Below are positions 7,321 through 17,059 of a DNA stretch of 38,741 nt, one piece after another. This DNA comes from Gammaproteobacteria bacterium (lineage in GTDB: Bacteria > Pseudomonadota > Gammaproteobacteria > Pseudomonadales > Moraxellaceae), in assembly GCA_028868515.1 (NCBI GenBank), contig JAGWUI010000024.1, positions 1-38,741 of the forward strand, written 5' to 3'. The notes beneath the pieces were generated by a model. That model was not told the DNA's origin. It did no database searches and saw only the letters and a list, made by a program, of their open reading frames with translations. Position 1 is the stretch's first letter. Each line of letters begins with the position of its first letter. The translations under genes were made by a program, and so were the position numbers.

Positions 7321-7677
7321 TTACGATACAAAGATTGGAGCTACGCCAACCGATTCAATTGAAATCTTAACATTGATCGTATTTGTACTATCAACTTTCA
7401 TCGTTAAATCAGTTTCCAGACTCTGAATAAATGCCTGCTCTAACATCTCTCGAAGATATTTAAATAACAAAATAGGCGTATGCTCTGCTAAGCCATTCAA
7501 ATGAACTTCATTGCTAGTCTTGTCAATCCAAGTCCCTATTAAATAATCCAATCCCCAAGCTGCACCTCTAAGATCAGAACCTGCAATCGCGTACTTAGTT
7601 GTAGTTGTCGTATCGAGGATATGCCACGTGATTTCTAATTTAACTGTATCGGTTTCATTGATAACGCGATCTGTCAT
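7321..7677 (-). CDS. Small hypothetical protein
   Basis: 118 aa. The start at MTDRVINETD is chosen because GGAGGA lies 7 nt upstream; an earlier in-frame ATG at 7713 would add 12 residues. The protein is soluble and acidic, without a signal peptide or TM segment. It has alternating beta-type segments (TVKLEITWHIL, TINVKISIESVGV) around a central helix (LLFKYLREMLEQAFIQSLE). I do not recognise the family. The strong Shine-Dalgarno and balanced composition argue for a real gene. It is monocistronic and divergent from the TetR-efflux operon. Confidence 0.55.
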   Translation of the reverse strand: MTDRVINETDTVKLEITWHILDTTTTTKYAIAGSDLRGAAWGLDYLIGTWIDKTSNEVHLNGLAEHTPILLFKYLREMLEQAFIQSLETDLTMKVDSTNTINVKISIESVGVAPIFVS

Positions 7678-7958
7678 TTTTATTCCTCCATCCATGTAGA
7701 GTGTCTGGTTCAAAAATAGCCCTATCCCTGAATTTAGTCAATAAGGCATTGCACTTACAAATCAGGGAAATATCAATAGAATCGCGATACCAGCAATTTT
7801 ACTGTCATTTAATTAACACAAAAACTACAAAATCAGGAGATAAAAATCAACCGTTAGCTCATGCCACCATATTTTGTATATCACAGCGTACCGCTTGGCT
7901 ATTCAAATTAATTTCTCTTTATGTAGCAATAGCATAGTTACTTTAAAAATTCATTCAC

Positions 7959-7988
7959 TTGACTTAATCAATCGATTGACTTTATATT
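7959..7988 (+). promoter_or_regulatory. Efflux operon promoter with embedded palindrome
   Basis: A -35 TTGACT (7959-7964) and a -10 TATATT (7983-7988) are separated by 18 bp. The spacer contains a perfect 12-bp palindrome, TCAATCGATTGA (7968-7979). This is a natural operator position for autorepression by the TetR protein starting at 8018. The rest of the 7678-8017 gap shows no gene. Confidence 0.55.
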
Positions 7989-8017
7989 ATTCACACACTT
8001 TATTCAAAATCATTAAA

Positions 8018-8755
8018 ATGACCTCCCTAGAAAACATTGATCCAGTCACAAACTCAGAAACTTGTGAAAGCTTAGAGCGCGGTGAAATCGCGCGCAAAAA
8101 GCTGATTGAAGCAGGTTTAAAAATTTATAGTGCTGTTGGCTATGAAAAAGCGTCTACTCGCCTACTCGCGGCCGAGGCTGGCGTTAACATCGCCGCAATT
8201 CCTTATTACTTTGGCAGTAAAGAAGGTTTGTATATTGCTGTTATTGATTCAATTATTAATTATTACCGCGCTGGTCTAGGCGACAGTCTCATTCAAATTC
8301 AAACTGCGCTCAACAATCCAAATACGACCAACGAAGATTATCGAGCGCTACTTGATCGCTATATGCTCAAAATGATTCATTTTGTGCTGCAAGATACTCC
8401 TGAACGTCAGCAGATTTCGCGCATTTATACTCGCGAACAACTAGATCCTACTTCTGCATTTGAACGACTTTATAAAGGTTTTGTTCGTGAGTTACACGAA
8501 TCTATTGCAGCATTGGTCGCACAAATTTTGAAAGACCAAATTTCCATATCAGAAGCAAGAATTGTAGCCCAAACGCTGCTCGGTCAAGTGACTGTATTTA
8601 AGTCATCACGTCGAGCTGTGCTGAACAATATGGGCTGGAAAGATTATCACGAACAAGGCATTACCGAGATTGAAAGCATCGTGATGTTCCAAGTGAATGC
8701 CATTATATCCGCCTACCAACATCAAAGTTTTTCGCACAAAGGTTCTTCGCTATGA
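8018..8755 (+). CDS. TetR/AcrR-family regulator, CecR (YbiH)-like
   Basis: 245 aa from the ATG at 8018; the frame is open upstream without a good start, and no clear Shine-Dalgarno is seen. The N-terminal HTH (ARKKLIEAGLKIYSAVGYEK, then RLLAAEAGVNIAAIPYYFGS and KEGLY) and the C-terminal domain with ISRIYTREQLDPTSAFERLY match the CecR/YbiH subfamily. That C-terminal segment corresponds to FISREQLSPTAAY in E. coli CecR. CecR-type proteins repress linked membrane-fusion/efflux genes. Here the stop overlaps the EmrA-like start by 4 nt (ATGA), making it the first gene of the pump operon. A palindrome in its promoter suggests negative autoregulation of the whole operon. Confidence 0.85.
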   Translation: MTSLENIDPVTNSETCESLERGEIARKKLIEAGLKIYSAVGYEKASTRLLAAEAGVNIAAIPYYFGSKEGLYIAVIDSIINYYRAGLGDSLIQIQTALNNPNTTNEDYRALLDRYMLKMIHFVLQDTPERQQISRIYTREQLDPTSAFERLYKGFVRELHESIAALVAQILKDQISISEARIVAQTLLGQVTVFKSSRRAVLNNMGWKDYHEQGITEIESIVMFQVNAIISAYQHQSFSHKGSSL

Positions 8756-9834
8756 CAACTGCTGACAAAAACGCCCAAAGTGATGACGCCACCAACAGTG
8801 ACATCAAACAAAACTGGATGGGAAGACATCGCAGAATCTTTACGATCGGCATCCCCGTATTACTCGTCATTATTGCAGCTTTTCTATATCTGACAGGTGG
8901 GCGCTACATCAGTACAGATGACGCTTATGTCTCAGCCGCTCGCGTATCAATTAGCCCGAGTATTGCAGGACGTGTGACGGAAGTTGATGTGAGCGATAAT
9001 CAGTTTGTGCGCAAAGGCGACGTATTATTCAAGCTCGATGATCGTCCGCTTGTGATTGCTGTACATGAAGCGGAAGCTCAACTCGCCTCTGCACGCTTAC
9101 AAGTGAATTCAACCAAGGCTGATTATCACCAAAAATCTGCAAGCTCAAAGGCAGCACAAGATTTACTGGCTTATCAACAACGCGAATATGATCGCCAGAA
9201 AAAGCTAGCTGCTGCAGGTATTTCGTCACAAGCACAACTTGATAAAGCACTACAGCAATTACAAGCAGCTCAACAACAAATTCCTGCTGCTGAGCAAGAT
9301 GCAAATTCGGTTCTTGCCAAACTCGGTGGAAATGTAGAGATCGCAAGTGACGAAACACCTGCTGTAAAAAGTGCTCTCGCTGCATTAGAACGTGCCAAAC
9401 TCAATCTGTCTTATGCCACAGTTACTGCGCCGATTGACGGCATTGTCACTAAGGTCGAACAACTACAGGTTGGTGATTACATTGCCGCGGCAGCACCTGT
9501 ATTTTCACTCGTTTCCAATACCAACATTTGGGTTGAGGCTAATTTCAAAGAAACTGATCTTGCACATATGCGTGCAGGACAAACTGCGACAATTAGCATT
9601 GACGCATACGATCAGACTTTCACTGGTAAAGTGATCAGTGTTAGCCCAGGCACAGGATCATCTTTTTCACTTTTGCCACCTGAAAACTCTACTGGTAACT
9701 GGGTGAAAATTGTGCAGCGTTTACCAATCAGAATTTCTATTGAAAATCCAAATAAACTACCACTGCACTCTGGCCTCAGTGCGCTCGCCAAAGTTGATAC
9801 CCAATATCATCGTTCGTTTTTTGGAGCGCATTAA
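8752..9834 (+). CDS. emrA: EmrA-like membrane fusion protein (HlyD family)
   Basis: 360 aa. A cytosolic N-terminus of about 28 residues is followed by one TM helix (FTIGIPVLLVIIAAFLYL). Then comes the biotinyl-lipoyl half-motif (YISTDDAYVSAARVSISPSI, GRVTEVDVSDNQFVRKGD). A long alpha-helical coiled coil rich in Ala/Gln/Lys spans about residues 95-200. The second lipoyl half (APIDGIVTKVEQLQVGDYI) and a beta-barrel (IWVEANFKETDLAHMRAGQ) complete the protein. It bridges the inner-membrane MFS transporter and the outer-membrane channel in the periplasm. It overlaps the regulator before it and the transporter after it. Confidence 0.9.
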   Translation: MTTADKNAQSDDATNSDIKQNWMGRHRRIFTIGIPVLLVIIAAFLYLTGGRYISTDDAYVSAARVSISPSIAGRVTEVDVSDNQFVRKGDVLFKLDDRPLVIAVHEAEAQLASARLQVNSTKADYHQKSASSKAAQDLLAYQQREYDRQKKLAAAGISSQAQLDKALQQLQAAQQQIPAAEQDANSVLAKLGGNVEIASDETPAVKSALAALERAKLNLSYATVTAPIDGIVTKVEQLQVGDYIAAAAPVFSLVSNTNIWVEANFKETDLAHMRAGQTATISIDAYDQTFTGKVISVSPGTGSSFSLLPPENSTGNWVKIVQRLPIRISIENPNKLPLHSGLSALAKVDTQYHRSFFGAH

Positions 9835-11366
9835 TGTCTATTTCGCCAGCGCTCAGCAAAAATCGTGGCGTCATCACCATTTCAGTGATGCTGGCAACGA
9901 TTATGCAGGCGCTCGATACGACGATTGCCAACGTTGCATTACCACGTATGCAAGGTGCGCTTTCAGCAACACAAGATCAAATGTCTTGGGTACTGACATC
10001 CTATATTGTGGCTGCGGCAATCACGATTCCACTGACAGGATGGCTCGCCAATCGCTATGATCGTCGATTCATTTTTTTGGTCTCAATCGCAGGTTTTACG
10101 ATTGCGTCTGCACTGTGTGGTCTTGCCGAAAACCTACCAGAGATCGTCTTATTTCGCTTATTACAAGGTATTAGTGGCGCTGCATTAGTACCGCTATCAC
10201 AGGCGATTTTGTTTGACATTAATCCTCCTGAACGTCATGGCAGTGCAATGGCGGCTTGGGGTGTTGGTGTGACTATGGGGCCGATTTTAGGTCCTGCTCT
10301 AGGTGGTTGGCTGACTGAAAACTACAACTGGCGTTGGGTGTTTTATATCAATGTGCCGATTGGGATTCTCGCATTTTTAGGCTTATTGTTCTTTTTACCT
10401 AAAAAAGCAGGAAATCCAAATAATCGATTTGATTTCTTTGGTTTTATTACCCTAAGTCTTGCCATGGGCGCATTACAGCTCATGATGGATCGTGGTGAAT
10501 TAAAAGGCTGGTTTTCCTCACCAGAAATTATTATTGAAACTGTAGTGATGGTGGTTTCGATTTATCTATTCGTCGTGCATATGTTCACACATAAACGACC
10601 TTTCTTAAATCCTGCATTATTTAAAGATGCAAATTTTCTGACCAGTAATCTATTTATCTTTGTCGTCGGGGTGGCTTTATTTGCGACATTGGCACTTATT
10701 CCGCCGATGCTGCAAGGATTGATGAACTACCCTGTTGTCACAACTGGATTAGTGACTGCTCCGCGTGGTGCGGGAACGATGCTCGCCATGTTGGTTGTCG
10801 GACGCCTAGTCGGACGTTTTGATGCACGCGCGCTGATGGCTTTTGGCTTGGTATTGACGTCAATTTCACTCTGGCAAATGACGCAATTTAATTTACTGAT
10901 GGATGAATGGCCAATCATCATTTCAGGGGTTTTGCAGGGCTTTGGCATTGGTCTCGTGTATGTACCGCTCAGCACCGTCGCTTTTGCAACGTTATCGACG
11001 AGCTTGCGTAACGAAGGGACTGCGTTCTTTAACCTAATGAGAAATATGGGCAGTAGTATTGGGATTTCGATGGTGCAAATCCTGCTCACACAAAACACAC
11101 AAATTATGCACGCCAGTCTTGCTGAAAAAATCACACCGTTTAACACCGCCGCACAACCGGCTTTGCAAGCCGAACATGTAGATCTAGGCACGACCTCAGG
11201 TCTTGCCCTACTCAACAGTGAGATCACACGACAAGCAGCAATGGTTGCTTATATTAATGATTATCAACTCATTATGATTCTGACCATCGCACTCATTCCA
11301 ATGCTTCTTTTCTTAAGAAAAGCGCAGCAGAAACCATCTAGTGAACACCCAGCAGTTATGGAATAA
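9834..11366 (+). CDS. emrB: EmrB-like DHA2 multidrug MFS transporter
   Basis: 510 aa, polytopic, with the length and hydrophobic pattern of 14-TM DHA2 drug:proton antiporters. Family signatures visible are MQALDTTIANVALP in TM1 (acidic D28), motif A GWLANRYDRR between TM2 and TM3, and the motif-C region MGPILGPALGGWLTENYNWR followed by WVFYINVPIG. It exports hydrophobic toxic compounds across the inner membrane through the EmrA-like adaptor. The start codon overlaps the preceding stop (ATGTC within TAATGTC), so the two are translationally coupled. The drug range cannot be read from the sequence. Confidence 0.92.
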   Translation: MSISPALSKNRGVITISVMLATIMQALDTTIANVALPRMQGALSATQDQMSWVLTSYIVAAAITIPLTGWLANRYDRRFIFLVSIAGFTIASALCGLAENLPEIVLFRLLQGISGAALVPLSQAILFDINPPERHGSAMAAWGVGVTMGPILGPALGGWLTENYNWRWVFYINVPIGILAFLGLLFFLPKKAGNPNNRFDFFGFITLSLAMGALQLMMDRGELKGWFSSPEIIIETVVMVVSIYLFVVHMFTHKRPFLNPALFKDANFLTSNLFIFVVGVALFATLALIPPMLQGLMNYPVVTTGLVTAPRGAGTMLAMLVVGRLVGRFDARALMAFGLVLTSISLWQMTQFNLLMDEWPIIISGVLQGFGIGLVYVPLSTVAFATLSTSLRNEGTAFFNLMRNMGSSIGISMVQILLTQNTQIMHASLAEKITPFNTAAQPALQAEHVDLGTTSGLALLNSEITRQAAMVAYINDYQLIMILTIALIPMLLFLRKAQQKPSSEHPAVME

Positions 11367-11377
11367 GGGAATCAGAT

Positions 11378-12823
11378 ATGCATTCAACACATCATTCAAT
11401 GAAATTACTGACTTCGCTCATTTTAACTGCATTCTTGTCAGCCTGTACCGTTGGGCCAAATTTTGTTGCACCGCAGTCACCTTCAACGAAGAATTTTACC
11501 CGCGAAGGCGATCAATTGAACACTGACTCTCAGCATATCGTCATGGATAAACAAATTGAATCTAACTGGTGGTCAGTCTTCCAATCACAGCAACTAAACG
11601 ATGTGATGCAACAAGCATTGGCTGGCAACCATAATCTAGCCAGTATGCAAGCCACATTATCTGAAGCTCAGGCGCAAGTAGACGCTGCATCTGGTGCACT
11701 TGATCCTCAAGTTTCACTAGGAGCTTCTGCTGGTCGTCAGAAATATGGAAAATCACTATTCGGCCCAAGTGACTTCCATATCTCGCCATTTACTTACTAT
11801 TCCGTTGGACCACAAGTTAGTTATTTACTCGATTTTGCAGGTGGCAAACGTCGTGGTATTGAGCAACAAAAAGCGCTTGCTCAATATCAAATGTATGAAA
11901 CCGACGCAGCCAAATTATCATTAACAGGTAATGTCGTTTCACAAGTGATGGGCATTACATCAGCTAAAGCGCAAATCTCAGTGATCGAGCAAATTATTGC
12001 CGATGATCAAAAAAATATTGCGCTCATTCAAACCGCAAAATCTATTGGATCAGCAACACAGCCTGATGTACTCAGCGCGCAAAGCCAGCTTGCAGTAGAT
12101 CAAGCGTTATTACCACCTTTGCAACAGCAATTGAGCGCAGCAACACATGCATTGGCAGTGCTAGTCGGTCAAGCCCCTGCGGACTGGCACGAGCCTAATT
12201 TCACCTTTACCGAGTTTCACTTGCCCGCTGAATTACCGCTGAGTCTACCGTCAGAACTTGTACGTAACCGCCCTGACATTATGGCCGCCGAATCACAGCT
12301 TCACGCTGCCAGTGCTGCAATTGGTGTAGCTACAGCAAACCTTTATCCGAGCTTGACACTCAATGCCAACATGACTCAACAGGCATTAACGCCAGCAAAA
12401 TTGTTTGATATTTCCTCAAATGCGTGGGCATTGGCTGGTGGATTAAGCGCACCGTTATTTAATGGCGGGACATTGCAAGCACAAAAACATGCGGCTGAAG
12501 ATGCGTATCAAGGCGCGCTTGCGAATTATCAACAAGTCGTCCTGCAATCCTTTGGTCAAGTCGCTGATGTATTAAAAGCGCTTGAACACGATGATCAACA
12601 AATCAAAGCTCAGCAGCATGCATTGGACACTGCTCAATCGACTTTGAAACTCGTTCAAACCAGCTATCAGCTTGGTAATATTGGTGTACCGCAAGTTCTA
12701 GATGCACAGCGACAATATCATAAAGCTGCTTTGTCGATAGTAAAAACCAAAGTCCAGCAATATCAGGATACCGCTTTGCTTTATTTGGCATTAGGCGGTG
12801 GGGCTCTGTCGAAAAATAGTTAA
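11378..12823 (+). CDS. Outer-membrane efflux lipoprotein (NodT/OprM-type)
   Basis: 481 aa. AAGGGA 7 nt upstream supports the ATG at 11378. A lipoprotein signal ends in the lipobox LSAC (Cys23), followed by TVGPNFVAP, the classic NodT/OprM N-terminus. Two outer-membrane efflux protein repeats follow, containing SNWWSVFQSQQLNDVMQQAL, VRNRPDIMAAESQLHAASA and APLFNGGTLQAQ. It forms the trimeric TolC-like duct. It starts 11 bp after emrB, so the operon encodes regulator, adaptor, pump and channel together. Confidence 0.92.
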   Translation: MHSTHHSMKLLTSLILTAFLSACTVGPNFVAPQSPSTKNFTREGDQLNTDSQHIVMDKQIESNWWSVFQSQQLNDVMQQALAGNHNLASMQATLSEAQAQVDAASGALDPQVSLGASAGRQKYGKSLFGPSDFHISPFTYYSVGPQVSYLLDFAGGKRRGIEQQKALAQYQMYETDAAKLSLTGNVVSQVMGITSAKAQISVIEQIIADDQKNIALIQTAKSIGSATQPDVLSAQSQLAVDQALLPPLQQQLSAATHALAVLVGQAPADWHEPNFTFTEFHLPAELPLSLPSELVRNRPDIMAAESQLHAASAAIGVATANLYPSLTLNANMTQQALTPAKLFDISSNAWALAGGLSAPLFNGGTLQAQKHAAEDAYQGALANYQQVVLQSFGQVADVLKALEHDDQQIKAQQHALDTAQSTLKLVQTSYQLGNIGVPQVLDAQRQYHKAALSIVKTKVQQYQDTALLYLALGGGALSKNS

Positions 12824-12856
12824 TGCGATGTGAAATTAATAATCAATTATTCAAAT

Positions 12857-12885
12857 AAAAACCGCCATAATTTTGGCGGTTTTTT
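12857..12885. terminator. Bidirectional terminator between the efflux operon and obgE
   Basis: AAAACCGCC pairs with GGCGGTTTT around ATAATTTT, with a T-run on the plus strand and a matching A-run on the other side. It serves both convergent transcripts. Confidence 0.9.
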
Positions 12886-12904
12886 CATTTCTCAATCTAT
12901 CAAA

Positions 12905-14161
<1,257 letters not shown>

Positions 14162-14281
14162 CTAGGCTATTTTCAAGACCGCATATTATGCCACATTTGA
14201 CAACGGTTAGTTTGATTGAATTGATGTTCTTAAAAGCAAAACGAACTTAAAAGCAAAACAAAATAAGTCACTTCTTATCAT

Positions 14282-15256
14282 TTAAATGGACTCATCAAAT
14301 ACCACATCACCAGTATATTCATCGATTGCTTCGGGATAAATCACTTCCTGATTAAATTCGAGTTCATGACCTAAATCATCATGGAAATCTACAGTTTGAT
14401 CGTATTCCAGCCCAAAGAGATTTTCCACATATAACAATGTCACTTTATAGCCTGAAGATTGATGAATCGTCTGCTCCATAATATTTCTGGGTAAAGCTAA
14501 CTCACTATGAGGCTCTAACCAAATATGAGCTGCAATGGTTTCAAAATCACTCACTGAATTTCCATTATTGCGGCTGGCGGAACGTAGAGGTAAGGCCTGA
14601 TCCTTGCGGACTTTTAAAGCGTAGGGCATTTCTTGAGTTTTCACCCAATATCGCACGATATTATTATGAGAAAATACAAATGCTAAGGGTTTATTTGATA
14701 GTGCTTTATAACGATGAACCGTTGCCTCAAAACTGACATCAAATGTCTCACTTAAAGTCGTTAAGGCATTCAATGTCGGCGTTTCAAAATCATCAATTAA
14801 ACTTTTAAATGCTGAGCTTGGCATAAGCAATTCAGATGCAAACGTATTTGCTTCGGTTTCTATTGATACCAATTCTGGCGCAAGTCCGCGATTTTGACTG
14901 CTATCTTTAATATCAGAGGATTTACAGCTAAATTTCTGCTGGCGATGCCAAGGTAATAAAAAATGACCTAACTCATGTGCAATCGTAAAACGTCGACGGC
15001 GTGGTGAAGTTCCTGCTTTAATCATAATCGCACCACGCGACTTTTCAGGGTTGGTAATCAACATCCCTTCAAAACCATCCGTTGAAAGCTCGCTAATAGA
15101 TTCAATTCCTGCAAGCTCAACGAAACGTTCTAAAGGTGTTGGATATACAAGATTGGGATTTTGGCGCAAGATTTCTTCTACAACATCTGATGGAGTTTTA
15201 TGGTCTTCAAGCTCCATCAAATCTAGTAAAAGTTCTGTACTTGCGCTACCCGTCAC
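14282..15256 (-). CDS. ImmA/IrrE-family metallo-endopeptidase
   Basis: 324 aa, GTG start. A zinc-protease core is present: RRRRFTIAHELGHFLLPWH has the HExxH motif at residues 94-98, and SIETEANTFASELLMP supplies the third ligand (around E135). Family members cleave or inactivate cognate XRE repressors to derepress target genes, for example ICEBs1 ImmA and Deinococcus IrrE. Here the start codon overlaps the stop of the XRE gene as GTGA, so the pair is coupled. The ~190-residue C-terminal extension is longer than in minimal ImmA proteins and may be a sensor domain. Its trigger is unknown. Confidence 0.85.
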   Translation of the reverse strand: MTGSASTELLLDLMELEDHKTPSDVVEEILRQNPNLVYPTPLERFVELAGIESISELSTDGFEGMLITNPEKSRGAIMIKAGTSPRRRRFTIAHELGHFLLPWHRQQKFSCKSSDIKDSSQNRGLAPELVSIETEANTFASELLMPSSAFKSLIDDFETPTLNALTTLSETFDVSFEATVHRYKALSNKPLAFVFSHNNIVRYWVKTQEMPYALKVRKDQALPLRSASRNNGNSVSDFETIAAHIWLEPHSELALPRNIMEQTIHQSSGYKVTLLYVENLFGLEYDQTVDFHDDLGHELEFNQEVIYPEAIDEYTGDVVFDESI

Positions 15257-15573
15257 GTTCCCTTGCCTCGTAGTGTTTTCATCACGTTAAGTATCACTTC
15301 TTGATCCTTCTGGTCAAGCGATTTCAAATCACGATAAAACACCATCGCTTCATCATTCAAACCTGGTTCGGATTGATTCGGGTCTATGAGGTAATCAATC
15401 GTCACTTTATAGTAATCCGCAATTTTCTTCAGCAACTCAGCAGAGGGATTAGCGCTCTTTCCCTTCTCTAGTTCCCAAATATGAGTCTTTGTAATCCCTA
15501 TATTATCAGCGACTTGTTGTAATGATTCGCCTTTCTGGGCACGTAAATCATAGAGTTTCGAGCCTAAGGACAT
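15253..15573 (-). CDS. XRE-family transcriptional repressor
   Basis: 106 aa. Residues 4-62 are a Cro/CI-type HTH: KLYDLRAQKGESLQQVADNI, then GITKTHIWELEKGKSANPS and LLKKIADYYKVTIDYLI. A short acidic C-terminal helix region follows. It is coupled to the downstream ImmA/IrrE protease. The divergent intergenic region carries CGTAAGATA sites that overlap the promoter of the opposite gene, so it most likely represses both transcripts until the protease removes it. Confidence 0.85.
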   Translation of the reverse strand: MSLGSKLYDLRAQKGESLQQVADNIGITKTHIWELEKGKSANPSAELLKKIADYYKVTIDYLIDPNQSEPGLNDEAMVFYRDLKSLDQKDQEVILNVMKTLRGKGT

Positions 15574-15626
15574 TTGTAATCTCCGAAAAAATAAATATGT
15601 GCATTATAAAGGTGTTAGCCGATATG

Positions 15627-15694
15627 CGTAAGATACACCCGAACATATATGTATGTCACTAGTTGACAACTTAATTCGTTAGATATATCTTACG
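15627..15694. promoter_or_regulatory. Divergent control region with repressor sites
   Basis: A near-perfect palindrome, CGTTAGATA-TATCTTACG (15677-15694, 8 of 9 positions), overlaps the -10 of a plus-strand promoter: TTGACA at 15663-15668, 17 bp, TATCTT at 15686-15691. A third half-site, CGTAAGATA, lies at 15627-15635 toward the XRE gene. Another palindrome, ACATATATGT, lies at about 15643-15652. The arrangement suits a repressor controlling both directions. Confidence 0.55.
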
Positions 15695-15753
15695 TTTTAG
15701 TTAGATTAAATCAATGAAACACAATCTCAATACGAACATGAAGAGGCGACATT

Positions 15754-16533
15754 ATGAATAAGCACAATCAAACTGCCGTTTTTTATCAAGAAAAATGGGA
15801 TATGCAATTCGGATACTCATCGCAGCAATTTAAAAAAAGCTTTGAAAATGGTTTTCATAAATATGTCGCAAAACATTTCGAAGAAGGCTTTTCTGCAAAT
15901 AGTACCTCTACAATTCATACACCTTTTGCACAGGCAAAAACCAAACAAAATCGTTGGAAAGCATTGTTACTCAGTATGACTTCACGTCAAAAAATGAGAA
16001 CGATTCAGGCAGAAAGTATTCAAGATAAGGCGTTTCCTCTGCAAGATATTCAAAATGTTGTAGAACGCATGATGCATGACTTAAAACAAATTACCGATTT
16101 TGAAGAAATTCGTTCGACATACAACATTACGGAAGCACAAATTGCTGAATGTTGTCATGATATTAAAATCTTAGCGGAAGGTGGTTACTTGGAATTTGTC
16201 GATATTTGTTTGCTTAATCACGATGATAAGCATACTCGTCGAGTTGAACAAAAGGCATATCGGTTTGAGATGAATAGCGCAGGAAAGAAAGTCAAAACAA
16301 ATCGACCAAATAGTGTGTTTATGTCTCAGGATGATAAATCCCAACCTGCACTTCGAATCGTGATGAAATACAACGCCAATTACACGCGTGATGCGCAAAT
16401 TGACTTGGAATCACAACTATTCGCCGCATGGAAAGCCGCTTATTGTGACATCACACATAGCTTTTTGTGTGCGGATATTGACCGAGACTACTCATGTAAT
16501 GGCTACGCCATTCAACGAAAGATTTTTTGCTAA
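15754..16533 (+). CDS. HORMA-like protein, divergent from the XRE/ImmA pair
   Basis: 259 aa with AAGAGG 7 nt upstream. Residues 1-90 are a Lys/Gln-rich, poorly conserved region. From about residue 95 the protein reads VVERMMHDLKQIT, then EAQIAECCHDIKILAEGGYL, then EFVDICLL. This is the helix-strand order and GYL..V pattern of bacterial HORMA domains. The rest includes QPALRIVMKYNANYT, an AAWKA helix, and a C-terminal RDYSCNGYAIQRK that could be the seat-belt segment. In CBASS, HORMA proteins activate CD-NTases under TRIP13 control, but neither partner is nearby. The domain call is from remembered family pattern only. The expression logic (repressor plus protease) is visible from context. Confidence 0.5.
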   Translation: MNKHNQTAVFYQEKWDMQFGYSSQQFKKSFENGFHKYVAKHFEEGFSANSTSTIHTPFAQAKTKQNRWKALLLSMTSRQKMRTIQAESIQDKAFPLQDIQNVVERMMHDLKQITDFEEIRSTYNITEAQIAECCHDIKILAEGGYLEFVDICLLNHDDKHTRRVEQKAYRFEMNSAGKKVKTNRPNSVFMSQDDKSQPALRIVMKYNANYTRDAQIDLESQLFAAWKAAYCDITHSFLCADIDRDYSCNGYAIQRKIFC

Positions 16534-16560
16534 TTCAATCAACCCTACTCTAAAAACCAG

Positions 16561-16583
16561 AAAACCCGCCGTAGCGGGTTTTT
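16561..16583. terminator. Rho-independent terminator
   Basis: AACCCGC pairs with GCGGGTT around CGTA, followed by five T's. It lies 28 bp after the HORMA-like gene and, by its 5' A-run, could also serve the minus-strand ORF ending at 16599. Confidence 0.88.
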
Positions 16584-16598
16584 CTAATGACTCAAAGA

Positions 16599-16871
16599 TT
16601 ATGAATTCACAAAATTCTTTTGCAGCCGTCCACGTATTTTTTGTATTTTTTCAATCAGTACAGTTAATTCAAGTCTTAATAATAAACGAACCGATTTTGG
16701 AAAATCAGATCGTTTATTTTTGAACGTCAACATCAAAAACTCTATTTTATTTGCATATGACAAATAAGGACTTGCACCCTCGATTGCCAATTGTAAACAG
16801 AAGCGATCAAGCTCAAGATCGATTTGAGGTGCAACGTATGGCTCATCTAAAACAGTGTTAAAGGTTGTCAT
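16599..16871 (-). CDS. Small hypothetical protein
   Basis: 90 aa, all-helical in appearance. It has an acidic start (LDEPYVAPQIDLELDRFCLQ) and a basic, Leu-rich second half (KSVRLLLRLELTVLIEKIQK). GGAG lies 11 nt upstream of the ATG. There is no recognised family, signal peptide or membrane helix. It could be a genuine small gene transcribed upstream of the terminator at 16561-16583, but the evidence is only the open frame and a loosely spaced Shine-Dalgarno. Confidence 0.4.
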   Translation of the reverse strand: MTTFNTVLDEPYVAPQIDLELDRFCLQLAIEGASPYLSYANKIEFLMLTFKNKRSDFPKSVRLLLRLELTVLIEKIQKIRGRLQKNFVNS

Positions 16872-17059
16872 ATTGCGCAGGCTCCAGAGAGTTTCAAGAA
16901 GTTACAAGGTAGAAGATAAGCAGGTTTTATGCCAATGCTTAAATCTACTTTGTATATATGAAACTAATAAGAAACCTCGCAACAAACCGCCTGTATTTCG
17001 TACATCCAGGATCTTTAATGTGATCAAGTGTGCAAAAAATGAGTTACATGTATCAGTAG

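Noticed and set aside
7701-7937. A 78-aa plus-strand coding region
   Set aside because: GTG start without a ribosome-binding site, no recognisable composition or homology pattern, and it overlaps the promoter region of the efflux operon.
15754-16533. A CBASS anti-phage locus
   Set aside because: No cyclic-nucleotide synthase, TRIP13-like ATPase or effector is adjacent; only a HORMA-like pattern is seen, so calling it CBASS is not supported.
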